The position numbers were made by a program, and so were the translations under genes. From Synechococcales cyanobacterium 340R_concoct_173_sub (GTDB lineage Bacteria > Cyanobacteriota > Cyanobacteriia > Leptolyngbyales > Leptolyngbyaceae): DNA of 11,492 bases. How positions within the stretch are numbered: position 1 is the first letter of the stretch; each line of letters begins with the position of its first letter. Of this stretch, positions 6,026 to 11,492 are shown one piece after another. Location of the stretch: positions 1 through 11,492 of the forward strand of contig JANXNM010000122.1 in the NCBI GenBank assembly GCA_025354065.1, written 5' to 3'. A model generated the notes under the pieces. The model did not search any database and was not told the origin of the DNA. It saw only the letters and a list, made by a program, of their open reading frames with translations.

Positions 6026-6925
6026 TTATGGTGTGAATTTAGAAGAATCTCCTTTTATTACCACACTGGACTTACCATCAATACTAACTGGAACATCACC
6101 AGCAATTGTTACTCTTTGAACTCTTCGAGGATGGTTGCCATAATCAGCAAGTGCATAATGCTGTGTAACTCTGTTATCCCAAAAGGCTATATCTCCTAAA
6201 TGCCAACGCCATCGCACTGTATTTTCAGGGCGAGTTATATAAGACTGCAACAATCGTACTACATCAATTGATTCAGATGTTGAAAGCCCTTGAATACGAT
6301 ATACATGTTCGTCAATAAATAATCCACGTTCTCCTGACTCAGGGTGAATCCGAACGACTGGATGTAAAGTTTCATAAAGACTACTAGGGTCAGAAATGGC
6401 TCTATAATCAATCGCCTCATTAAATAGATTGATTGCAGGTGTTATGTGGTGATTAGCATTGCTGTGTAATGCCCAAAGCTGGTCTGCAAAACTACGAAGG
6501 TGAAGTGGCAGGTCTCGGTAGGCACTGACTGTATTAGCCCAAAGTGTGTCTCCCCCTATTGGAGGCATCTCTACCATTCGCAAAATGGAGCCTAAAGGAG
6601 GACGATCTACAAAAGTAGTGTCAGTGTGCCAACTATTGGAATAGTTGCAGTTTTTATTGTAATTTAGATCAAAGATTTCTGGATAACTAGGTAAAGAGGG
6701 AGCAGTTGGATGTGCTTTTGTGACTTCTCCAAAATTTCGAGCAAATGATATTTGTCCCTTAGTATCTAAGATCTGGTTGCGAAAAAAGATGACTTTGTAC
6801 TGTAACAGTGTTTGACGAATATCGCTAATTAACTCATTTGTTAGATCTGTAGATAAATCTAATCCAATTATTTCGGCTCCAATACGCCCAGAAATTGGTT
6901 TGACATCGAAAGTACTAGATAACAT
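6026..6925 (-). CDS. TauD/TfdA-family Fe(II)/2-oxoglutarate-dependent dioxygenase
   Basis: The frame is also open from a TTG at 6934, but AGGAGA lies 10 bases before the ATG at 6925 and would almost abut the TTG, so the ATG is chosen (299 residues). Iron ligands are H100 and D102 (SWHTDTTF) and H256 (WDNRVTQHYA); R271 in RVTIAGD binds the 2-oxoglutarate carboxylate and T127 (GGDTLW) is the usual helper. Length and spacing are almost those of E. coli TauD (H99, D101, H255, R270). The family hydroxylates substrates beside a leaving group such as sulfonate, sulfate, phenoxy or, in LipL-type enzymes, the phosphate of UMP. The stretch before the metal motif is SNSW where TauD has NDNW, which includes a taurine contact, so taurine may not be the substrate. 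No ABC transporter for sulfonates is nearby, which argues for a biosynthetic role in this operon. Confidence 0.9.
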   Translation of the reverse strand: MLSSTFDVKPISGRIGAEIIGLDLSTDLTNELISDIRQTLLQYKVIFFRNQILDTKGQISFARNFGEVTKAHPTAPSLPSYPEIFDLNYNKNCNYSNSWHTDTTFVDRPPLGSILRMVEMPPIGGDTLWANTVSAYRDLPLHLRSFADQLWALHSNANHHITPAINLFNEAIDYRAISDPSSLYETLHPVVRIHPESGERGLFIDEHVYRIQGLSTSESIDVVRLLQSYITRPENTVRWRWHLGDIAFWDNRVTQHYALADYGNHPRRVQRVTIAGDVPVSIDGKSSVVIKGDSSKFTP

Positions 6926-6935
6926 AATTGACAAT

Positions 6936-6941
6936 CTCTCC
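6936..6941 (-). promoter_or_regulatory. Ribosome binding site AGGAGA of the TauD-type gene
   Basis: Minus-strand AGGAGA (plus TCTCCT) ends 10 bases before the ATG at 6923-6925. It is the clearest Shine-Dalgarno sequence in the operon, and it decides against the TTG at 6932-6934, which it would nearly touch. Confidence 0.6.
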
Positions 6942-7004
6942 TAATTTTTTAAATTCAACAAATATAACTTTCTCAATCCAAGTATAGAATGACACAGTTG
7001 CTTC

Positions 7005-7769
7005 CTAACTACTCTTTCTGGATTTTACCCACCCGCCAGATTGAGTGCAACTATTAAGGACTTCATGAAATTCAATCATAAGAGTATTTTTCCCTAGTCC
7101 GTGTGGCAAATGGCTATCAAATTCAAAGTCATAATTGATATCTAAAGTGTTTTTAAGTAAAAACTCGCTCATTGCCAAATAATCTCTGATATCTAACTGG
7201 TTTGGTAATTGCTCTTCTAAAATCTCGAACTCATTTTTCAAAAGCAAATGTTTAAAGAACTCAAAAGTCAATAAGCTATTGATATGGCAGACTAGAATTC
7301 CACCCTTGTTAAGGTTCTGTTTTGCCAATTCTATGAGCGAGATAAAGAATGAAGGTTTTGCAAAATATCGCTCATCACGATCTCTTTCATCAAGATTTAT
7401 AAAATATGGAGGGTGAGAAAATATTGTATCCACTTTTGGCAGGTTATAGCTACGATAATTCACAACATCAATGTTAATAGTTTCAACGAACTGAGAAAGA
7501 TCCCAAATAATAATGTTCTTTTGACATACTTGAATTGCTTTACTATCTATATCTAGCGCAAACACAGGGATCTTAAATTTATTTGCAACAAATAGGCTAA
7601 TTATACCAGTTCCACACCCCACCTCTAAAAATGAATTACCAAAATCCAGTTTGTCAATATATGAAAGTGTTCTTTCAACTGCATATTTAGGGTTCATAAC
7701 ATCTGATGTATACAAGATGGGATAATCAAGCTTAGAATGTGAAAACTCTTTCCAGGATGGATCAATCAT
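7005..7769 (-). CDS. Class I SAM-dependent methyltransferase with an SHPPY motif
   Basis: The product has 254 residues. SAM-binding motif I is FLEVGCGTG (47-55), followed by the acidic ribose-contact strand FALDID (70-75) and motif IV IFSHPPYF (116-123). The usual [ND]PPY of enzymes that methylate nitrogen (HemK/PrmC, RsmC/RlmG and N6-adenine types) is here SHPPY: Asn is replaced by His while PPY is kept. The overall order resembles the HemK/RsmC group, but there is no added N-terminal domain and the C-terminal 80 residues match nothing I recognise. The substrate is unknown; operon membership suggests a pathway intermediate rather than RNA or ribosomal protein. No convincing ribosome binding site is seen. 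It could be mistaken for PrmC, but the motif and context differ. Confidence 0.8.
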   Translation of the reverse strand: MIDPSWKEFSHSKLDYPILYTSDVMNPKYAVERTLSYIDKLDFGNSFLEVGCGTGIISLFVANKFKIPVFALDIDSKAIQVCQKNIIIWDLSQFVETINIDVVNYRSYNLPKVDTIFSHPPYFINLDERDRDERYFAKPSFFISLIELAKQNLNKGGILVCHINSLLTFEFFKHLLLKNEFEILEEQLPNQLDIRDYLAMSEFLLKNTLDINYDFEFDSHLPHGLGKNTLMIEFHEVLNSCTQSGGWVKSRKSS

Positions 7770-7829
7770 TTTTCTAAAATCTCTTAAAATAAAACGATTT
7801 TTGAATATATTAAATCTTTAGATAGTGGT

Positions 7830-8870
7830 CTACCATAAAATCAATGACATACGCGGCGATCTTGGTGTGATTTTACCTTCTAATAATTCCTCAGCAGTTG
7901 CAATAGGAATCTCCCAGCATGATTCGATAAATTCAGAAGACAATTCTGAGCGTCTATTTGATGGTAATCCTGCATATAGAGATTTCATGGAATAGTAAGG
8001 AGGTAAAGGAAGAGCCTCACGATACATTGCACCACAATACATTTCAGGATCATCTTGGTTAGGTTTATTTTGTGGAACAGGAAAGATAGCTGTTTGGTCA
8101 AGTAATAGAGAAACTTGGGAGCCATATGTGAGGCGCAATGGATTTTCACAAGCAGGAATATCATGTTCAACTAAGAAATCAACAATCTTATCCTGTCTAT
8201 CTCTCAAATCATCATTTTCATACTTAGCTGTCATAACATTTGGTATAGCAAGCCCTCCCAAAGATTGATATTTGGTCAATACAGATAAGCGTGTATTTAA
8301 AGGTTGATCTAGATCGAGTGCGCTAATAGATACTTTTAACTCAACCCCGAAATTGGCTAAATCTGACAAAATAGATTCTGTAGGATGACTAAGGCACTTA
8401 GTTATAAAAAGTAAATGTAGTCCACTAGATGTGACAGTTCCTGCAAAATCTCTTGCTTTTTCCCAGTTGATACTGGGGTCACTGTTGAAACCATTTTTGA
8501 CAAATTTTTGGGTTGAAGGAAGATGTGCTAGATCTTCACGTAATAAATCTATATCCAGTTTATTCTCTACTCGGCAACCAAAATTATAACCTCTTGAAAA
8601 AGCTGCCTTTGCTGCGAAACAGTTACCGTAGCAGACAACTGATGCTGGCAAACAGCCCCAAAATAGATCTGTGGTTAAAGAATCACTCGGTAATCCCCCA
8701 CGAGTTCCTGCACGAATTAACACTGGTTCTGGAGTACGTAAATCAGGTCTTTTGGAATAATGACCGAATGAACTTGCAACTGACTCTCGAATGCACTCAG
8801 CTAAAGATGGATTCAAAGCTGGAATTCTAATATCAGTCTCGTTGAAATCTTGATTTGTAAAGTTCTTCAT
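7830..8870 (-). CDS. Radical-SAM-like protein with atypical CX6CX3C cysteine motif
   Basis: The product has 346 residues. GC-LPASVV-CYGNCFA places cysteines at 73, 80 and 84 (CX6CX3C), with C99 fifteen residues on. The canonical radical SAM motif is CX3CX2C; a CX6CX2C pattern (GCTKVSPGCxxCYA) is recalled from the Gp37/Gp68-like DUF5131 group, and this looks similar with one residue more. The rest reads like a half TIM barrel: LHLLFITKCLSHP (151-163), VELKVSISALD (176-186), the helix with NTRLSVLTKYQSLG and then LAIPNVMTA (207-215). Such patterns are typical of radical SAM enzymes, which cleave SAM reductively at a 4Fe-4S cluster. A later cysteine (C279, YCGAMYREALP) could bind a second metal site. 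The reaction is unknown. Second gene of the operon, 39 bp after the amidohydrolase-like gene. Family membership is probable, not certain. Confidence 0.62.
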   Translation of the reverse strand: MKNFTNQDFNETDIRIPALNPSLAECIRESVASSFGHYSKRPDLRTPEPVLIRAGTRGGLPSDSLTTDLFWGCLPASVVCYGNCFAAKAAFSRGYNFGCRVENKLDIDLLREDLAHLPSTQKFVKNGFNSDPSINWEKARDFAGTVTSSGLHLLFITKCLSHPTESILSDLANFGVELKVSISALDLDQPLNTRLSVLTKYQSLGGLAIPNVMTAKYENDDLRDRQDKIVDFLVEHDIPACENPLRLTYGSQVSLLLDQTAIFPVPQNKPNQDDPEMYCGAMYREALPLPPYYSMKSLYAGLPSNRRSELSSEFIESCWEIPIATAEELLEGKITPRSPRMSLILW

Positions 8871-8909
8871 TTATGAATTGGCTAAAACATCAAAGGAGCT
8901 TATACCTAA

Positions 8910-9800
8910 TCAAATGCTAGGATATATAGATTGAAATACAGGATCAGAATCTAGCTTTAATGCTTTAAGTGCATTTTTGTAGAAAATCTTTGGAAGGACA
9001 TCTTCATTCCAAGGTAGCTGTAGATAACCGTTAACAGCATCCTTTAGAGACATGAATGGATAAGCACTGCCAAAAATAAACTGGTCGGCAAAGCCATACA
9101 TATTACGATTCACCGCCTCTACCCAATCCATAGTCCCTAGACCATTGAGTAGGTAAACATCTGGCGATGCCCAAACGTTATCACGTCTTTGACAGACCAT
9201 AATCATTTCTCTAACAAATGGATAACATCCGTGCCCACAGATTATTCTCAAATCAGGAAAATCTTCTGCCACATCTTCAATATATTTGGGATTCGCGTAG
9301 TCAAAGTTTTTACCGCCTAGCAAACCAGATGTTTGGGGGATAATAGCCATATCCAAATCTACGCACTTTTGATAAATAGGATAGAGCACTCTATCATTTA
9401 GCAAACACCCAGGAGAACGTCCAGGTTCAATAAAGGCAGCTTTTAATCCAAGATCACTGCAACGCTCCAGTTCTTCTAAAGAATTATGAAACGTGTTCCC
9501 CACATCAATACCAGCAACACCGATTATTTTACCAAGATGCTCATGCTGTAATGCAGCAATTTCATCATTCGATGTAGTCCTAGCTGGTTGGTCTCTCTTG
9601 CCAATACGCGCACCTGGATTATTGCCAGAAACAGATACTGCTGAGGTAATACCTGAATCTTCTAAATCTTTTAGAAAAGTATCTAGACTCCCTGATTTCA
9701 GTGCTGGAACATAGTCTAACCTTCCAATATTTTTCATAATAGTATGAAAGTACTGCGCTGTACTCAACGTAGGAACCCTACATCTCATATCAATAATCAT
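8910..9800 (-). CDS. Amidohydrolase-2-like TIM-barrel protein lacking the usual metal ligands
   Basis: The frame is open from a TTG at 9809, but the ATG at 9800, about 9 bases after AAAGGG, is preferred (296 residues). The overall pattern is that of PF04909 amidohydrolases: an opening MIIDxRxR, GI-x-x-AVSVSGNNP, a VAGIDVGN strand, LGLKAAFIEPG, a PDLRIICGHG strand (183-191) and FIFGSAYPF (241-249). Three key positions are altered: the N-terminal HxH metal pair is R6/R8, the second-strand His is replaced in IIPQTSG, and the catalytic Asp of FGSDYP is A246. Only H190 remains. A hydrolase using the usual metal centre is therefore unlikely; it may catalyse a metal-free reaction, bind a ligand or be a partner subunit. 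I recall other amidohydrolase-2 relatives starting IDxRxRP, so this may be a subfamily rather than decay. First gene of the seven-gene operon. Confidence 0.75.
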   Translation of the reverse strand: MIIDMRCRVPTLSTAQYFHTIMKNIGRLDYVPALKSGSLDTFLKDLEDSGITSAVSVSGNNPGARIGKRDQPARTTSNDEIAALQHEHLGKIIGVAGIDVGNTFHNSLEELERCSDLGLKAAFIEPGRSPGCLLNDRVLYPIYQKCVDLDMAIIPQTSGLLGGKNFDYANPKYIEDVAEDFPDLRIICGHGCYPFVREMIMVCQRRDNVWASPDVYLLNGLGTMDWVEAVNRNMYGFADQFIFGSAYPFMSLKDAVNGYLQLPWNEDVLPKIFYKNALKALKLDSDPVFQSIYPSI

Positions 9801-9854
9801 CTTTTTCAACCCTTTATCTTTTTACCAATCATTAAGAAAGCAAAATCGCGAAAA

Positions 9855-9869
9855 ACTCTCTATGAGAGT
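9855..9869. promoter_or_regulatory. Inverted repeat upstream of the seven-gene operon
   Basis: ACTCTC-TAT-GAGAGT is a perfect 6-bp inverted repeat with a 3-bp centre, lying 54 bp before the chosen start of the first operon gene. It sits between the right-hand IS630 remnant and the operon, in the only space where a native operon promoter can lie (9801-9886). On the minus strand a TTGCTT follows it, but no good -10 box at proper spacing is obvious. The operator role is a guess from position. Confidence 0.35.
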
Positions 9870-10188
9870 AATCTTAGCAGATAGATTAGTATATTACAAA
9901 GCTAATACCAAATCACAAAAGAGAGGCAACAGATAGAGTTATCCAGTATTGAAGGTCTACCGACCAGAGAAGCAATTACAGATTTAGGCATTTTGGAGAG
10001 ACGATTCTTCACCAAAAGCCGCAACTCATCCATATTTTTGGTAAAGCAAATCGCAACCCTTGCTTCAAATGCAACCAAACGCGCTCAATTGGGTTTAACT
10101 GTGGAGAATGAGCAGGCTGAAATATCAAAATGATATTACTCGGCAATCGTAAGCGCTTAGCCCGATGACAACCAGCTTGATCAACTTG

Positions 10189-10197
10189 CATGATAAT
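10189..10197. repeat. Left copy of 9-bp target-site duplication
   Basis: CATGATAAT immediately left of the 262-bp element, identical to the copy on its right side. Confidence 0.88.
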
Positions 10198-10459
10198 CAG
10201 CAATTCCAAATCCAAACGGTAAAATAGGATACAAATACGACTCGTGTTTATGTAGACAAGAGATATTAAGCTAATTTCTGAGGTTTTTGGCATTGCCTCC
10301 TCGAATCTTAGTCTCTTAGAGAGTCAGTAACCTGAAAACAAACTTGATAAGTCATTAAATAAAGCATTACGTTGATTCTGTATATTGGAATAAAACCCCT
10401 TTCCAGCAAGCATTTCAGGCTTTTGCACCTTTGGCTACATTCTGAATTTAGAATTGCTG
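10198..10459. mobile_element. 262-bp MITE-like element with 17-bp imperfect inverted ends
   Basis: The left end CAGCAATTCCAAATCCA (10198-10214) and the reverse complement of the right end, CAGCAATTCTAAATTCA (10443-10459), agree at 15 of 17 positions. The element is flanked by perfect 9-bp direct repeats CATGATAAT (10189-10197, 10460-10468), a target duplication. It sits inside the IS630 transposase gene between the first and second catalytic Asp. It encodes no recognisable protein; on the minus strand a GAGGAGG and an ATG at 10293 open 32 codons that run out through the end of the element. A 9-bp duplication does not fit IS630 (TA), so it was mobilised by an unrelated transposase, possibly of an IS4-, IS5- or IS1-like family; the parent IS is not in this window. 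Confidence 0.88.
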
Positions 10460-10468
10460 CATGATAAT
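10460..10468. repeat. Right copy of 9-bp target-site duplication
   Basis: CATGATAAT immediately right of the 262-bp element. Its perfection suggests a fairly recent insertion, later than the loss of the transposase N-terminus or at a similar time. Confidence 0.88.
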
Positions 10469-10859
10469 GATGCTGTCTGCAAAGTTCTCTGATACAAGGT
10501 CAAGCAATATTTGAAAACAATCAGTATTGAGATGGCTAAATTCATAGAAAAAGCTCTCTCCCGTGGCTGGTTCGACGATACTGTATAGCCACGTAGCCTG
10601 AAACTGCCACTGGACTTTTGCCTTGGGCTTGACACCACGAGCGGTTATTTTACGACCACTGACAGTTTTCAGACCGATCCTTGTTTCGTCTTGACAAAAG
10701 AAACGGACTTTTGCCGTTACGCCCAACACAGTCACGACATACCATGCAATCATGGATAGGTTCTCAGAGAGTTCCTTTTATAGTCTTCAGCCTGCGCTTG
10801 GTCTTGGCTGGCGATATAGGGTCTGGCTACTTTCGGGCTTGCCTTCATTCGGTAATATA

Positions 10860-10905
10860 CTAGGGTTGGTATTTTCTGCAATATGAAATTTATCTTTAAC
10901 CCTAG
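10860..10905. promoter_or_regulatory. 8-bp inverted repeat around the first possible modA start
   Basis: CTAGGGTT (10860-10867) and AACCCTAG (10898-10905) are exact inverted copies 30 bp apart. If modA starts at the ATG at 10913, this pair lies just before it and could be an operator or leader hairpin; if it starts at 10883, the second arm is coding. The first arm includes the outer TA of the IS630 remnant, so the pair may be coincidental. Confidence 0.25.
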
Positions 10906-11492
10906 ATTAAATATGGCTCGTCATAAATCTTTGAGATCATTCATGTTGAGTTTTGCGGCAGCGATCGTCCTAGTGGCCTGTACACACGTTTCATCGCCGC
11001 CGTTAGCCCCTTCCACTCAAGCACAATCGGCGCCTTCTACCCTACTGATTACTGCTGCTGCAAGTCTTCAGAAACCACTTCAAGAAATTGCACCACTCTA
11101 CGAAAAATCTGGAAATAATCGCAAAGCTAACTACAACTTTGCCTCGTCCGGATCACTACAACAACAGATTGAACAAGGTGCTCCGGCGGACCTATTTATC
11201 TCTGCATCCAATAAGCAGATGGAAGCATTGCAGCAAAAAAAATTATTATTAGATGGAACTCGACAAGCTTTACTGACCAATCGTCTAGCGCTAATTACGC
11301 CCAAATCATCCACCTTAAAACTGACCGATTTTAGTCAACTTACTCGCCCTGAAATTCAGCGAATCTCTGTTGGCGAACCTAGGAGTGTTCCGGCAGGACA
11401 ATATGCCGCAGAGGTGTTCAAAAAAATGGGAATTTTAGATCAAATTGAATCTAAATTTGTGTTTGGGGGCAATGTAAAATCTGTTTTAGCTT
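10883..11492 (+). CDS. modA: Molybdate ABC transporter substrate-binding lipoprotein ModA, 5' part (3' end outside window)
   Basis: The frame is open from 10883 to the window end (203 codons). It begins with a lipoprotein signal peptide: basic RHKSLR, a hydrophobic stretch, and lipobox LVAC with Cys33. Mature sequence shows ModA blocks: LLITAAASLQKPLQEIAP (S61 and neighbouring residues bind the oxyanion), NYNFASSGSLQQQIEQGAPADLFISAS (84-110), TNRLALITPKSS and GEPRSVPAGQYAAEVFKKMG. ModA captures molybdate (or tungstate) outside the inner membrane and delivers it to ModB/ModC, which would be expected downstream. The start is uncertain: ATG at 10913 gives a more usual 22-residue signal peptide, ATG at 10883 a longer one; neither has a clear ribosome binding site. 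The IS630 remnant ends only 20 bp before 10883, so it may have displaced the native promoter. Confidence 0.88.
   Translation, partial: MKFIFNPRLNMARHKSLRSFMLSFAAAIVLVACTHVSSPPLAPSTQAQSAPSTLLITAAASLQKPLQEIAPLYEKSGNNRKANYNFASSGSLQQQIEQGAPADLFISASNKQMEALQQKKLLLDGTRQALLTNRLALITPKSSTLKLTDFSQLTRPEIQRISVGEPRSVPAGQYAAEVFKKMGILDQIESKFVFGGNVKSVLA

Larger units (their letters stand above)
9902..10848 (-). pseudogene. IS630-family transposase remnant (DDE), disrupted
   Basis: Reading leftward on the minus strand: MKASPKVARPYIASQDQAQA... from 10848 ends at a stop; a shifted frame then carries VRFFCQDETRIGLKT (first catalytic Asp) and FADSIIIMQ, where the nested element interrupts. Beyond it come IIMQVDQAGCHRAKRL (second Asp) and QPAHSPQLNPIERVW (Glu). 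Precise removal of 271 bp (element plus one duplication) restores one frame, FADSIIIMQVDQAGCH. A loss of one base in the T run at 10035-10039 shifts LPKN-MDEL to LPKIWMSC; in the corrected frame MDELRLLVKNRLSKM, IASLVGRPSIL and a stop at 9902-9904 follow, typical of the family's C-terminus. With the missing N-terminal domain, two frameshifts and the insertion, no active transposase can be made. The family sometimes uses programmed frameshifting, but this damage looks like decay. Confidence 0.85.
9887..10862 (-). mobile_element. IS630-family element remnant, interrupted by a second element
   Basis: TAGTATATTAC at 9887-9897 is the exact inverse of GTAATATACTA at 10852-10862, giving 11-bp inverted ends with TA at the outer edge, as expected for IS630/Tc1-mariner elements. 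Between them lies a minus-strand transposase remnant with the DDE residues. Without the nested 262-bp element and its 9-bp duplication, 705 bp remain, well short of the usual 1.0-1.1 kb, so the N-terminal DNA-binding part of the transposase gene is deleted. The inverted repeat differs from that of the 729-928 element, so the two belong to different IS630 lineages. The right end stops 20 bp before the first possible modA start. Confidence 0.7.

Noticed and set aside
6926..6934. TTG at 6934 as the start of the TauD-type gene
   Set aside because: The AGGAGA sequence would be one base away, too close; the ATG at 6925 has workable spacing.
7985..8170. Minus-strand frame inside the radical-SAM-like gene
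   Set aside because: It lies in an alternate frame of a well-supported coding sequence.
9493..9714. Plus-strand 73-codon frame opposite the amidohydrolase-like gene
   Set aside because: Antisense shadow of a well-supported coding sequence.
10030..10045. Programmed frameshift in the IS630 transposase at the T run
   Set aside because: Some IS630 elements use frameshifting, but this site is near the C-terminus after the catalytic Glu and the gene is otherwise broken, so a plain one-base loss is simpler.
10009..10293. 94-codon minus-strand frame as an independent gene
   Set aside because: Its first 32 codons lie in the MITE-like element and the rest is a transposase fragment with a frameshift; it is a chance fusion.
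729..10862. A single composite transposon carrying the whole cluster
   Set aside because: The two bounding IS630-type elements have different inverted repeats and are both decayed, so they do not form a matched pair.
10681..10863. Plus-strand 60-codon frame
   Set aside because: It overlaps the transposase remnant in antisense, with no recognisable features or ribosome binding site.
11131..11313. Minus-strand 60-codon frame in modA
   Set aside because: Antisense shadow; the plus strand carries clear ModA motifs.

Overview
The window looks cyanobacterial. It holds a HIP1-type octamer (GCGATCGC) at 1006-1013, a ROCO-like leucine-rich-repeat protein, IS630-family debris of a type common in cyanobacteria, and end genes (an RlmL-like RNA methyltransferase and a ModA lipoprotein) that read like cyanobacterial housekeeping genes. 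The middle, about 1.3-9.8 kb, looks more AT-rich than the two ends (a sampled line in the glycosyltransferase gene is about 28% GC, one in modA about 45%). It is bounded on both sides by decayed IS630-type elements, so it reads as an accessory island.

Layout. 1-672: 3' part of an RlmL/RlmKL-type 23S rRNA methyltransferase. 633-928: a 56-bp-period tandem duplication of that gene's 3' end, joined to a 200-bp internally deleted IS630 derivative with perfect 19-bp inverted ends. The derivative has altered the C-terminus of a small convergent gene (858-1208, minus). 1305-2866 (plus): a PyrE-like phosphoribosyltransferase and a ROCO-type LRR protein that stops where the GTPase domain would be expected. 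2887-9800 (minus): seven genes in one direction with gaps of about 30-80 bp, read as one operon in the order amidohydrolase-like protein, radical-SAM-like protein, SAM methyltransferase, TauD-type dioxygenase, GT61 glycosyltransferase, WecE-type sugar aminotransferase, SurE-type nucleotidase. 9887-10862: an IS630 transposase remnant interrupted by a 262-bp MITE-like element with 17-bp imperfect inverted ends and a perfect 9-bp target duplication. 10883-end: 5' part of modA.

How the genes may work together. The seven-gene operon combines radical chemistry, 2-oxoglutarate/Fe(II) oxidation, methylation, an amidohydrolase-fold protein lacking the usual metal ligands, amino-sugar formation, glycosyl transfer and nucleotide dephosphorylation. 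A phosphoribosyltransferase gene lies close by on the other strand. This is not a housekeeping set I recognise. The best reading is an undescribed small biosynthetic cluster, for a glycosylated and possibly nucleotide-derived metabolite or a modified surface sugar. Product and substrate cannot be read from the sequence. The enzyme families are supported by visible motifs; the pathway is inference.
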